8,577 nucleotides of DNA, taken from contig JABMMH010000211.1 of NCBI GenBank assembly GCA_013205645.1, positions 1 through 8,577 of the forward strand, written 5' to 3'. Below the pieces are notes generated by a model. It ran no database searches. It saw nothing but the letters and a program-made list of their open reading frames with translations, and was not told the DNA's origin. This DNA is from Polaromonas sp. Lineage in GTDB: Bacteria; Pseudomonadota; Gammaproteobacteria; Burkholderiales; Burkholderiaceae_C. The translations under genes were made by a program, and so were the position numbers. Numbering within the stretch: position 1 is the stretch's first letter; every line of letters begins with the position of its first letter. Below are positions 1 to 5,569 of this stretch, in pieces.

Positions 1-124
1 GGGTTGGACCGATTTCAGCAATTTTCAGCGCAAATTACGAGGAATCTTCACCGTAAAACCGATCGACTCCGCTTCAATGAACTGGGTGGCGGGCTGAAAG
101 TGGATTTTTCAGGGACGACTAGGT
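1..124. other. Non-coding left edge with TTTCAG-type repeats; possible mobile-element end
   Basis: No convincing gene is visible here. Related short words recur: ATTTCAG at 12-18, ATTTTCAG at 21-28 and ATTTTTCAG at 104-112. CTGAAA at 94-99 forms an inverted repeat with TTTCAG at 107-112. Clustered short repeats beside a gene start resemble the multiple terminal repeats of some insertion sequences (the IS21 family is one that has them), but no transposase and no target duplication can be seen. The minus strand has a 27-codon stop-to-stop frame (28-108) without a start codon, too short to call a gene. The identity of this stretch is inference; the repeats are seen directly. Confidence 0.3.
111..115 (+). 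promoter_or_regulatory. Possible ribosome binding site AGGGA for the hydrolase gene
   Basis: AGGGA lies nine bases before the ATG at 125, an acceptable Shine-Dalgarno position. It is the main support for starting the hydrolase at 125 rather than at the in-frame ATGs at 167 or 173, which have no comparable site. It also lies inside the possible repeat edge, so the match could be fortuitous. Confidence 0.35.
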
Positions 125-1105
125 ATGAGAGGTAAAAAGTTTCCAAATCATCATGGCATACAAGTGATGCGCATGCAGCAAGTGACAACTGCATCGATGG
201 TGGCTGCAGCGACCATATGGGGCGTACATTTCTGGCCAACATCCCCTGGGCTGGCAGTCGTTGGTAGTTTTGCTTGTCTGTTTGCTTATTCCGGTGTCCT
301 GGCGGTCGAATTCTTTGTACTCGCCTTGGTCAATCGATCTGATCCCGTGCCGGGAGCAAGTCGACAAGAACTGGTGCGCGCATGGTGGGCTGAAACCTGT
401 GTCGCTGCAAAAGTGTTCTGCTGGCGACAGCCCTTCAAAGCCAACGAAGTATTTGATCAGCTTGATGGCAGTCACTTGATGGGTCAACGCGGCGTCGTTT
501 TCATCCATGGGCTGATTTGCAACCGTGGCTTTTGGACACCGTGGCTGAAGCACCTTCGAAACAAGGGCGTACATCAAGGGTCACATGCATTTACGGCGAT
601 TTCGCTAGAGCCCGTGTTCGCTAGCATCGACGACTACGTTGAACAGATCGAAAGGGCTGTGCAAGACGTCACCAAAGCCTCAGGCCTGCCGCCTCTGTTG
701 GTGTGTCACAGCATGGGCGGCCTGGCAGCGCGCGCATGGCTTAATCGTCAAACGGATGCCAGCCGGGTGCATCATGTTGTGACCATTGGGACGCCACACC
801 ACGGCACATGGTTGGCACGCTTTGCGCATGGTCCCAGCGGTCGACAAATGCGTCAATGCAGCGATTGGCTGCAGCAACTGAATGGAATAGAAGTGAACAA
901 GACGGAAGGACTGTTCACCTGCTGGTATTCCAACTGCGACAACATCGTCTTTCCGGCATCGACCGCCCTGATGCCTGGCGCCCACAAGCGTTTTGTGACG
1001 GGAGCAGCCCATCTGCAATTGGCCTTTGTGCCTGAAGTAATGCAGACCACACTTGACATGATCAGGAAAAACCCAAATGCAGATGCAATGCGCAGTGAAA
1101 TGTAA
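125..1105 (+). CDS. Membrane-anchored alpha/beta-fold serine hydrolase (lipase/esterase-like)
   Basis: Predicted 326-residue alpha/beta hydrolase, likely hydrolysing ester bonds of lipids or similar substrates; the true substrate is unknown. Hydrophobic stretches at about residues 21-37 and 41-70 should anchor it in the inner membrane. The hydrolase domain then carries the oxyanion HG (128-129, in VVFIHGLICNRGFW), a nucleophile elbow CHSMGG with Ser196, the lipase-like segment TIGTPHHGTW (220-229), and probable acid Asp272 and base His296 (AAHLQLAF). All triad residues are present, so the enzyme looks intact. The 14 residues before Met15 look dispensable, and translation may really begin at Met15 or Met17 (167 or 173). 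The gene ends with tandem TAA TAA. The GNAT gene follows 81 bases later. I recognise the superfamily and fold, not a specific characterised enzyme. Confidence 0.85.
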   Translation: MRGKKFPNHHGIQVMRMQQVTTASMVAAATIWGVHFWPTSPGLAVVGSFACLFAYSGVLAVEFFVLALVNRSDPVPGASRQELVRAWWAETCVAAKVFCWRQPFKANEVFDQLDGSHLMGQRGVVFIHGLICNRGFWTPWLKHLRNKGVHQGSHAFTAISLEPVFASIDDYVEQIERAVQDVTKASGLPPLLVCHSMGGLAARAWLNRQTDASRVHHVVTIGTPHHGTWLARFAHGPSGRQMRQCSDWLQQLNGIEVNKTEGLFTCWYSNCDNIVFPASTALMPGAHKRFVTGAAHLQLAFVPEVMQTTLDMIRKNPNADAMRSEM

Positions 1106-1113
1106 TAAGCGGC

Positions 1114-1146
1114 AAATGCAAGCATTTTTCAGTGGTCTATTGAAAA
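1114..1146 (+). terminator. Weak hairpins after the hydrolase gene; possible poor terminator
   Basis: AAATG (1114-1118) pairs with CATTT (1123-1127) across a CAAG loop, and the second arm runs into five T residues (1125-1129). A second possible stem, TTTTCA (1126-1131) with TGAAAA (1141-1146), overlaps it. Both stems are short and AT-rich, so termination here would be inefficient; read-through into the next gene is quite possible. Confidence 0.2.
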
Positions 1147-1161
1147 GCTGACAGCGCAAAC

Positions 1162-1180
1162 AAGGGAAAACCCTTATATT
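1162..1180 (+). promoter_or_regulatory. Small inverted repeat and possible -10 element before the acetyltransferase gene
   Basis: AAGGG (1162-1166) and CCCTT (1171-1175) form a perfect five-base inverted repeat around AAAA. It runs directly into TATATT (1175-1180), which resembles a sigma70 -10 element. No good -35 lies at normal distance; TTGAAA at 1140-1145 is too far upstream (29-base gap). A transcript from this -10 would begin at about the ATG at 1187, making it nearly leaderless. The repeat could be an operator or chance. Confidence 0.3.
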
Positions 1181-1186
1181 AGCAAG

Positions 1187-1909
1187 ATGATCTCCGCTCG
1201 CAAGCTCATCAAGGCGTCCTACTACGCAGCAAAAGATTTTTTCCGCCCGCCTCTGGTCGCACATACGCGCTCACCGGTCGTCGCGGTCATGGTCCCCATC
1301 CGTTCGCTAGGGCCAAGTCATACAGAGCGCATTGCTCAGCATTTGCGGTCCTTGACGCCCGCTGACAGATACCTGCGATTTGGCTACATGGCCAGCGACG
1401 CGCAAATAGAACGTTACGTGGCAGGTCTTAACTTCGAGCGCGATGAAATTTTCGGCATCTACAACCGCAGTCTCGAACTCATTGCCATGGCCCATTTGGC
1501 TTTTGCGGTAGAAGCTGACTTCACCAGTTGCGCTGAGTTCGGCGTGTCTGTCCTCGGACATGCGCGGGGTCGTGGTTATGGCGCTCGCCTGTTTGACAGA
1601 GCGGTCATGCATGCTCGCAACGAAGGTGTGCGCATGGTGTTCATCCATGCCCTGAGCGAAAACACCAACATGCTCAATATCGCAAGAGCAGCCGGCGCTA
1701 AAGTTGAACGAGATGGTTCAGACAGTGATGCTTACCTGCGGCTTCCGCCTGCTGACTTGGACTCACGCATGACAGAAATGGTCGAAGAAGGCTTGGCGCA
1801 AACCGACTACAAGTTGAAGGTTCAAGCACATCATTTTTGGAGTTTTTTGCGCATGATGCAAGACGTCCGGCGTGGCATGCGTGATGCGCGCGACCGGACC
1901 TCAAGCTGA
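1187..1909 (+). CDS. GNAT-family N-acetyltransferase, substrate unknown
   Basis: Predicted 240-residue acetyltransferase of the GNAT superfamily, which moves an acetyl group from acetyl-CoA to an amine. The core spans about residues 36-186. Motif A is clear: a beta strand (EFGVSVL, 117-123) followed by the pyrophosphate-binding loop HARGRGYGARLF with R127-G-R-G130-Y-G132. The later segment SENTNMLNIARAAGAK (157-172) fits motif B. Two parts lie outside the core: a basic, aromatic N-terminal stretch of about 30 residues (MISARKLIKASYYAAKDFF) and a polar, probably helical tail of about 50 residues (190-240). No Shine-Dalgarno sequence is seen near the ATG at 1187, and Met35 is an alternative start. 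It lies 81 bases after the hydrolase and 85 before corC, so it may be its own unit or run on from the hydrolase. Whether it acetylates a protein or a small molecule cannot be told. Confidence 0.8.
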   Translation: MISARKLIKASYYAAKDFFRPPLVAHTRSPVVAVMVPIRSLGPSHTERIAQHLRSLTPADRYLRFGYMASDAQIERYVAGLNFERDEIFGIYNRSLELIAMAHLAFAVEADFTSCAEFGVSVLGHARGRGYGARLFDRAVMHARNEGVRMVFIHALSENTNMLNIARAAGAKVERDGSDSDAYLRLPPADLDSRMTEMVEEGLAQTDYKLKVQAHHFWSFLRMMQDVRRGMRDARDRTSS

Positions 1910-1960
1910 ATTGAGAAGCGACAAATTCAAAGCGCTTGCGAAGGTCAAAATAATTCAGCT
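1904..1960. repeat. Nested inverted repeats between the acetyltransferase gene and corC
   Basis: AGCTGAATT (1904-1912, containing the GNAT stop codon) is a perfect nine-base inverted repeat of AATTCAGCT (1952-1960). Nested inside it, AAGCG (1916-1920) can pair with CGCTT (1933-1937). AATTCA at 1924-1929 can also pair with TGAATT at 1907-1912, competing with the outer stem. No T-run follows, so this is not a classical terminator. It could be an mRNA 3'-end structure, an operator or a leader structure for corC. Confidence 0.4.
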
Positions 1961-1965
1961 ATCCT
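1936..1965 (+). promoter_or_regulatory. Possible sigma70 promoter for corC
   Basis: TTGCGA (1936-1941) and TATCCT (1960-1965) are separated by 18 bases; each matches four of six positions of the sigma70 consensus. A start near 1972 would give a leader of about 23 bases to the GTG at 1995. The -10 overlaps the end of the right arm of the inverted repeat by one base. This is a candidate read by eye only. Confidence 0.3.
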
Positions 1966-1994
1966 TGATCACTTCTTAACTACCGAACACCGCA

Positions 1995-2870
1995 GTGTCC
2001 GATGCTCCCCCCAGTCGATCCTTTAAAACGGAAGACAAACGCGGCTTTTTGCAAAAGCTCGCAGAAATGCTTCATCCCGGCCCCGACTCCAAAGACGAGT
2101 TGATAGAAACCCTGGTTGAGGCACAAGAAAATGATGTGATCGGCGCGCAAAGCCGTGAAATGCTGGAAGGCGTCATCCGCATGGCGGACATGACGGCTGG
2201 CGATGTGATGGTGGCCGCACCGCGCATGGACATCATCAACATCGATTCCCCGTATGACGAACTGCTGCACGTGATCATCGACACGGCGCATTCACGTTTT
2301 CCGGTCTACGAAGACCAAAAAGAAAACATCATCGGCATCCTCTTGGCGAAAGACTTGCTCAAACTGCAACGTGCGCCAGAGTTGAACATTCGCGCTTTGC
2401 TACGTTCGGCCGTGTTTGTGCCCGAAAGCAAAGGCCTGAATGATTTGCTGCGTGAGTTCCGCGGCAACCGCAATCATTTGGCCATCGTCATCGACGAGTT
2501 TGGCCGCGTCGCTGGGCTCATCACAATTGAAGATGTGCTCGAGCAAATCGTCGGCGAAATCGAAGATGAATTCGATGTCGCCGAAGACGATGGCGACATT
2601 TTTGGTCTGGGTGACCACACCTACCGCGTCAGCGGTAACACCGCCATTGAACGCGTCAACGAGGCTTTCGGCGTCAACTTGCCGGAATCAGATTTTGAAA
2701 CGATTGGCGGTTTGGTGGCGCATGAAATGGGTCACGTGCCCAAGCGCGGCGAGAACGTTGCGCTGTCAGGTTTGCAGTTCATCGTGTTGCACACCAAGGG
2801 TGGCGCGGTGCGCTGGTTCAAGGTTTCGCCGGTTATCGCCGCCGCAGCGTCTGCCGACGCGCCTGCTTGA
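1995..2870 (+). CDS. corC: CorC/YbeX-type CBS-domain protein (HlyC/CorC family)
   Basis: 291-residue soluble member of the HlyC/CorC family, about the length of E. coli YbeX (CorC). The family has been linked to magnesium/cobalt efflux, and YbeX more recently to ribosome metabolism; the molecular role is unsettled. Two CBS domains lie at about residues 68-125 (MTAGDVMVAAPRMDII, then RFPVYED and GILLAKDLL) and 133-190 (HLAIVIDEFGRVAGLITIED, then VLEQIVGEIEDEFD). The C-terminal CorC_HlyC domain covers about 202-280. There is no DUF21 membrane domain, so it should be cytoplasmic. Start GTG was chosen because the protein then begins MSDAPPSRSFK, as expected for betaproteobacterial homologues; no clear ribosome binding site precedes it. 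The stop overlaps the start of lnt, the usual partner. The ybeZ and ybeY genes that precede it in E. coli are absent here. Confidence 0.9.
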   Translation: MSDAPPSRSFKTEDKRGFLQKLAEMLHPGPDSKDELIETLVEAQENDVIGAQSREMLEGVIRMADMTAGDVMVAAPRMDIINIDSPYDELLHVIIDTAHSRFPVYEDQKENIIGILLAKDLLKLQRAPELNIRALLRSAVFVPESKGLNDLLREFRGNRNHLAIVIDEFGRVAGLITIEDVLEQIVGEIEDEFDVAEDDGDIFGLGDHTYRVSGNTAIERVNEAFGVNLPESDFETIGGLVAHEMGHVPKRGENVALSGLQFIVLHTKGGAVRWFKVSPVIAAAASADAPA

Positions 2871-4516
2871 GTCTTGTGGTGACGCTGCGCGGGACTGTCA
2901 CAAAGCGCGCGCTGAATGAAACCGTAGGTCCGCTAGGTTGGGCTTCAGCCCTTTGCGTGTTGCTGGCTGGCTATGCACACGCACTCAGCATGGCTTGGCC
3001 CTTCGCGTCGATCAGTGGTTTGGACACCGGTCAAGCGTGGGGCGGCTTGCAATTGGCGTCGCTGGCTCTTCTGTTCTGGCAGCTACAGCGCAGCACACGG
3101 CCCGATCAGGGTGCGTTGCTTGGCTGGCTGTTTGCCTCCGCCATGTTGTGCGGCACCTTCTGGTGGCTTTTCATTTCCATGCACCGTTACGGCGGCTTGC
3201 CAGCGGCGCTGACTGTGCTGGCGATTCTCGGGCTGGCCGCCGCCTTGGCACTTTATTACGCGGCTGCAGCCGCCCTGTACGTTTGGTTGGCACCGCGTTC
3301 GTCGCTGGGTCGGGCCAGCGTGTTTGCGGCGCTGTGGTTGTTGGCCGAACTGGCACGCGTGAAGCTGTTCACCGGCTTTCCTTGGGGCGAAGGCGGCTAT
3401 GCACACATTGATGGTTGGGCCCGACCTTTGGCTGGCTGGGTTGGCGTGCATGGGTTGACTTGGCTGGCGACTTTCACGGCAGCTTGGTTTGCCGCACTGC
3501 TTTTGGACGCACGAACCAACCGCTGGGCGCTGAATCAAAAGCCTGTCATCGCTTGCCTCGCCCTGCTGTTAATCGCCTTTGGCGTTTCGACATTACCGCC
3601 CGCTGTTTTCGCCACCCCAGCAGACACGCCCGCGCGGCCGCCTTTATCAGTCACCCTGTTGCAGGGTAATATCCCTCAAGATTTGAAGTTTCAGCCGGGA
3701 ACCGGCGTGAGAGATGCGCTGCAATTTTATGGCGAGCAACTGGAACAGGTGCAAACCTCCTTGGTGGTTTTGCCTGAAACAGCGTTCCCCATGCTGCCGG
3801 AGCAGATACCCCGCGACATCTGGAATACGGTGACAAACCGCTTCGCCAGCGGCGAGCAAGCAGCGCTGATCGGCATTCCGCTCGGCTCCAGCCGTGAAGG
3901 TTACAGCAACTCGGTGCTAGGCCTGAAGCCCGGCGCGGCGGACTACCGCTACGACAAACATCACCTCGTGCCCTTTGGCGAATTTGTGCCGCCGTTCTTC
4001 CACTGGTTCATCCGCATGATGGAGATTCCGCTGGGCGACTTCAACCGCGGCAGCTTGGCGCAAGCGCCGTTTGAATGGCGCGGCGAGCGACTCGCCCCAA
4101 ACATTTGCTACGAAGACCTGTTTGGCGAAGAACTGGGCGCCAACTTCAAAGACCCAGCGAACGCACCGACGGTGTTGGTCAACGTCAGCAATATCGCCTG
4201 GTTCGGCAACACGGTGGCGATTGACCAGCATTTGCACATCTCGCGCATGCGGGCGCTTGAATTCGCCCGGCCCATGCTGCGCGCCACCAACACCGGAGCA
4301 ACCGTGGTCATCGACGCGCAGGGCCGCGTCACGCACGCACTCGAGCGCCATACACGCGGCGCGCTGGTGGCAGACGTGCAGGGCGCCGGCGGTCTGACGC
4401 TGCATGCGCGCTGGGTTTCGCACTTCGGTCTGGTGCCTTGGTGGCTGTTGGGCTTGGCCACAGTGCTGATGGCGCTGCTGGCTCGCAGGCGCCGCCAAGC
4501 ACCGCCTTTGGTCTGA
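2867..4516 (+). CDS. lnt: Apolipoprotein N-acyltransferase
   Basis: Transfers an acyl chain from phospholipid to the amino-terminal cysteine of apolipoproteins, the last step of lipoprotein maturation in the inner membrane. The 549 residues begin with several membrane helices (roughly 24-45, 57-73, 83-104, 112-142, 151-165, 190-213, 227-243). A periplasmic nitrilase-like domain follows from about 260 to 505, then a final helix near 521-540 and a basic tail. The catalytic triad by comparison with E. coli Lnt is Glu304 (VLPETAFP), Lys364 (YDKHHLVPFGEFVP) and Cys414 (NICYEDLFGEE), with the conserved Glu372 also present. It appears intact and slightly longer than the E. coli enzyme. The start is TTG, sharing TTGA with the corC stop codon; GTG at 2876 or 2879 would also work and neither has a clear ribosome binding site. 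Translation is probably coupled to corC. Confidence 0.95.
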   Translation: MSLVVTLRGTVTKRALNETVGPLGWASALCVLLAGYAHALSMAWPFASISGLDTGQAWGGLQLASLALLFWQLQRSTRPDQGALLGWLFASAMLCGTFWWLFISMHRYGGLPAALTVLAILGLAAALALYYAAAAALYVWLAPRSSLGRASVFAALWLLAELARVKLFTGFPWGEGGYAHIDGWARPLAGWVGVHGLTWLATFTAAWFAALLLDARTNRWALNQKPVIACLALLLIAFGVSTLPPAVFATPADTPARPPLSVTLLQGNIPQDLKFQPGTGVRDALQFYGEQLEQVQTSLVVLPETAFPMLPEQIPRDIWNTVTNRFASGEQAALIGIPLGSSREGYSNSVLGLKPGAADYRYDKHHLVPFGEFVPPFFHWFIRMMEIPLGDFNRGSLAQAPFEWRGERLAPNICYEDLFGEELGANFKDPANAPTVLVNVSNIAWFGNTVAIDQHLHISRMRALEFARPMLRATNTGATVVIDAQGRVTHALERHTRGALVADVQGAGGLTLHARWVSHFGLVPWWLLGLATVLMALLARRRRQAPPLV

Positions 4517-4551
4517 TGCTAAGGGTGTCGGCTTGGCACCTTGGGGCCGCG

Positions 4552-4557
4552 TAAAAT
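4552..4557 (+). promoter_or_regulatory. Possible -10 element of a glyQ promoter
   Basis: TAAAAT lies 36 bases after the lnt stop and matches five of six bases of TATAAT. The nearest -35-like word, TTGGCA (4533-4538), is only 13 bases away, too short for a standard sigma70 promoter. If used, the transcript would have a leader of roughly 75 bases before the glyQ ATG at 4638. Confidence 0.3.
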
Positions 4558-4593
4558 AGGCGCTTTGATGCGTCACGGCGCGTCACTGCTTTC

Positions 4594-4611
4594 GGCGCCG
4601 CATGGCGCGCC
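4594..4611 (+). other. GC-rich hairpin in the glyQ leader
   Basis: GCGCC (4595-4599) pairs with GGCGC (4604-4608) around the loop gcat; an alternative register pairs GGCGC (4594-4598) with GCGCC (4607-4611). The loop contains most of an in-frame ATG at 4602, which would be poorly accessible. This supports ATG 4638 as the true glyQ start. No T-run follows, so it is not a typical terminator. Confidence 0.35.
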
Positions 4612-4637
4612 TTGCTTGGCTTCAGAACAACGGTTTT

Positions 4638-5564
4638 ATGCTCACTTTCCAGCAAATCATTCTCACGCTGCAGTCCTACTGGGCTGACAAAGGCTGCGCC
4701 TTGCTGCAGCCTTACGACATGGAAGTCGGTGCCGGCACCTCGCACACCGCTACGTTTTTGAGAGCGCTTGGCCCCGAGCCTTGGAAGGCCGCTTACGTGC
4801 AACCGAGCCGCCGCCCGAAAGACGGCCGTTACGGCGAAAATCCCAACCGCCTGCAGCACTACTACCAATGCCAAGTCGTGCTGAAACCCGCACCAGCCAA
4901 TATTTTGGAGCTGTACCTCGGCTCGCTCGAGGTGCTCGGTTTTGACCTGAAGAAGAACGACATCCGCTTCGTCGAAGACGATTGGGAAAACCCAACGCTG
5001 GGCGCCTGGGGTCTGGGCTGGGAAGTCTGGCTGAACGGCATGGAAGTCACGCAGTTCACTTACTTTCAGCAAGTCGGCGGCATTGATTGCCGGCCCATCA
5101 CCGGTGAGATCACTTACGGGCTTGAGCGTCTGGCGATGTACCTGCAAGGCGTTGACAACGTCTATGACCTGACATGGACCGAAGGCCTGTCGTACGGCGA
5201 CGTCTACAAGCAAAACGAGGTTGAGCAATCCACCTACAACTTCGAGCACAGCGACGCTGACTTCTTGTTCACCGCCTTCAACGCGCATGAAAAACAAGCC
5301 AAGCATTTGATCAGCGTGCAGCTGGCACTCCCGGCGTATGAGCAAGTCTTGAAGGCGGCTCATAGCTTCAATCTGCTTGACGCCCGCGGTGCTATTTCCG
5401 TCACAGAGCGGGCCGCCTACATTGGCCGTATTCGCAACTTGGCGCGTGCCGTGGCTCAAAGCTATTACGAAAGCCGCGAACGTCTCGGCTTCCCCATGGC
5501 TCCCCGCGAATGGGTCGCACAGATGCAAGCAGCCTTGCCGACCTTGACGAAGAAAGCGACGTGA
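4638..5564 (+). CDS. glyQ: Glycine--tRNA ligase subunit alpha
   Basis: Catalytic alpha subunit of the bacterial alpha2-beta2 glycyl-tRNA synthetase, a class II enzyme that activates glycine with ATP and charges tRNA-Gly in the cytoplasm. Hallmark stretches are MEVGAGTSHTATFLRALGPE (28-47), QPSRRPKDGRYGENPNRLQH (55-74, motif 2 region), EDDWENPTLGAWGLGWEVWL (113-132), EVTQFTYFQQVGGIDC (136-151) and GEITYGLERLAMYLQG (156-171, motif 3 with its Arg). Near the end are SFNLLDARGAISVTER (243-258) and RERLGFPM. The 308 residues compare with 303 in E. coli. The ATG at 4638 was chosen because homologues begin MLTFQQIILTLQ; the in-frame ATG at 4602 would add twelve residues not expected in the family. 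No strong ribosome binding site is seen at either. glyS follows after five bases. Confidence 0.96.
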   Translation: MLTFQQIILTLQSYWADKGCALLQPYDMEVGAGTSHTATFLRALGPEPWKAAYVQPSRRPKDGRYGENPNRLQHYYQCQVVLKPAPANILELYLGSLEVLGFDLKKNDIRFVEDDWENPTLGAWGLGWEVWLNGMEVTQFTYFQQVGGIDCRPITGEITYGLERLAMYLQGVDNVYDLTWTEGLSYGDVYKQNEVEQSTYNFEHSDADFLFTAFNAHEKQAKHLISVQLALPAYEQVLKAAHSFNLLDARGAISVTERAAYIGRIRNLARAVAQSYYESRERLGFPMAPREWVAQMQAALPTLTKKAT

Positions 5565-5569
5565 GCGTG

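Noticed and set aside
28..108. A 27-codon minus-strand open frame ending at a TGA near position 25
   Set aside because: There is no start codon and no recognisable family. It could be the tail of a transposase or another gene, but the window gives too little to call.
1114..1129. A strong intrinsic terminator after the hydrolase gene
   Set aside because: The stem is only five AT-rich base pairs and most of the T-run is used in it; kept only as a weak candidate.
680..1264. A 194-codon minus-strand open frame spanning the hydrolase end and GNAT start
   Set aside because: It lies opposite the catalytic part of the hydrolase and has a Cys/His-rich composition without a regular metal-site pattern; best explained as antisense noise.
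3917..4576. A 219-codon minus-strand open frame opposite the catalytic domain of lnt
   Set aside because: It is fully antisense to the conserved Lnt nitrilase domain; its product is rich in Arg, His, Gln and Ala without any motif.
4517..4637. A glycine riboswitch or T-box before glyQ
   Set aside because: I could not find the conserved cores of either. T-boxes are mostly found in Gram-positive bacteria, and the leader is too short for a tandem glycine aptamer.
4329..5528. A 399-codon open frame on the minus strand opposite glyQ and the end of lnt
   Set aside because: It lies entirely opposite strongly conserved lnt and glyQ sequence. Its translation shows no recognisable domain, and long antisense frames are common opposite GC-rich genes.
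5510..5569. An upstream in-frame ATG that would lengthen GlyS by 20 residues
   Set aside because: It would overlap the conserved end of glyQ by 55 bases, and the added residues are not expected in the family; ATG 5570 fits better.
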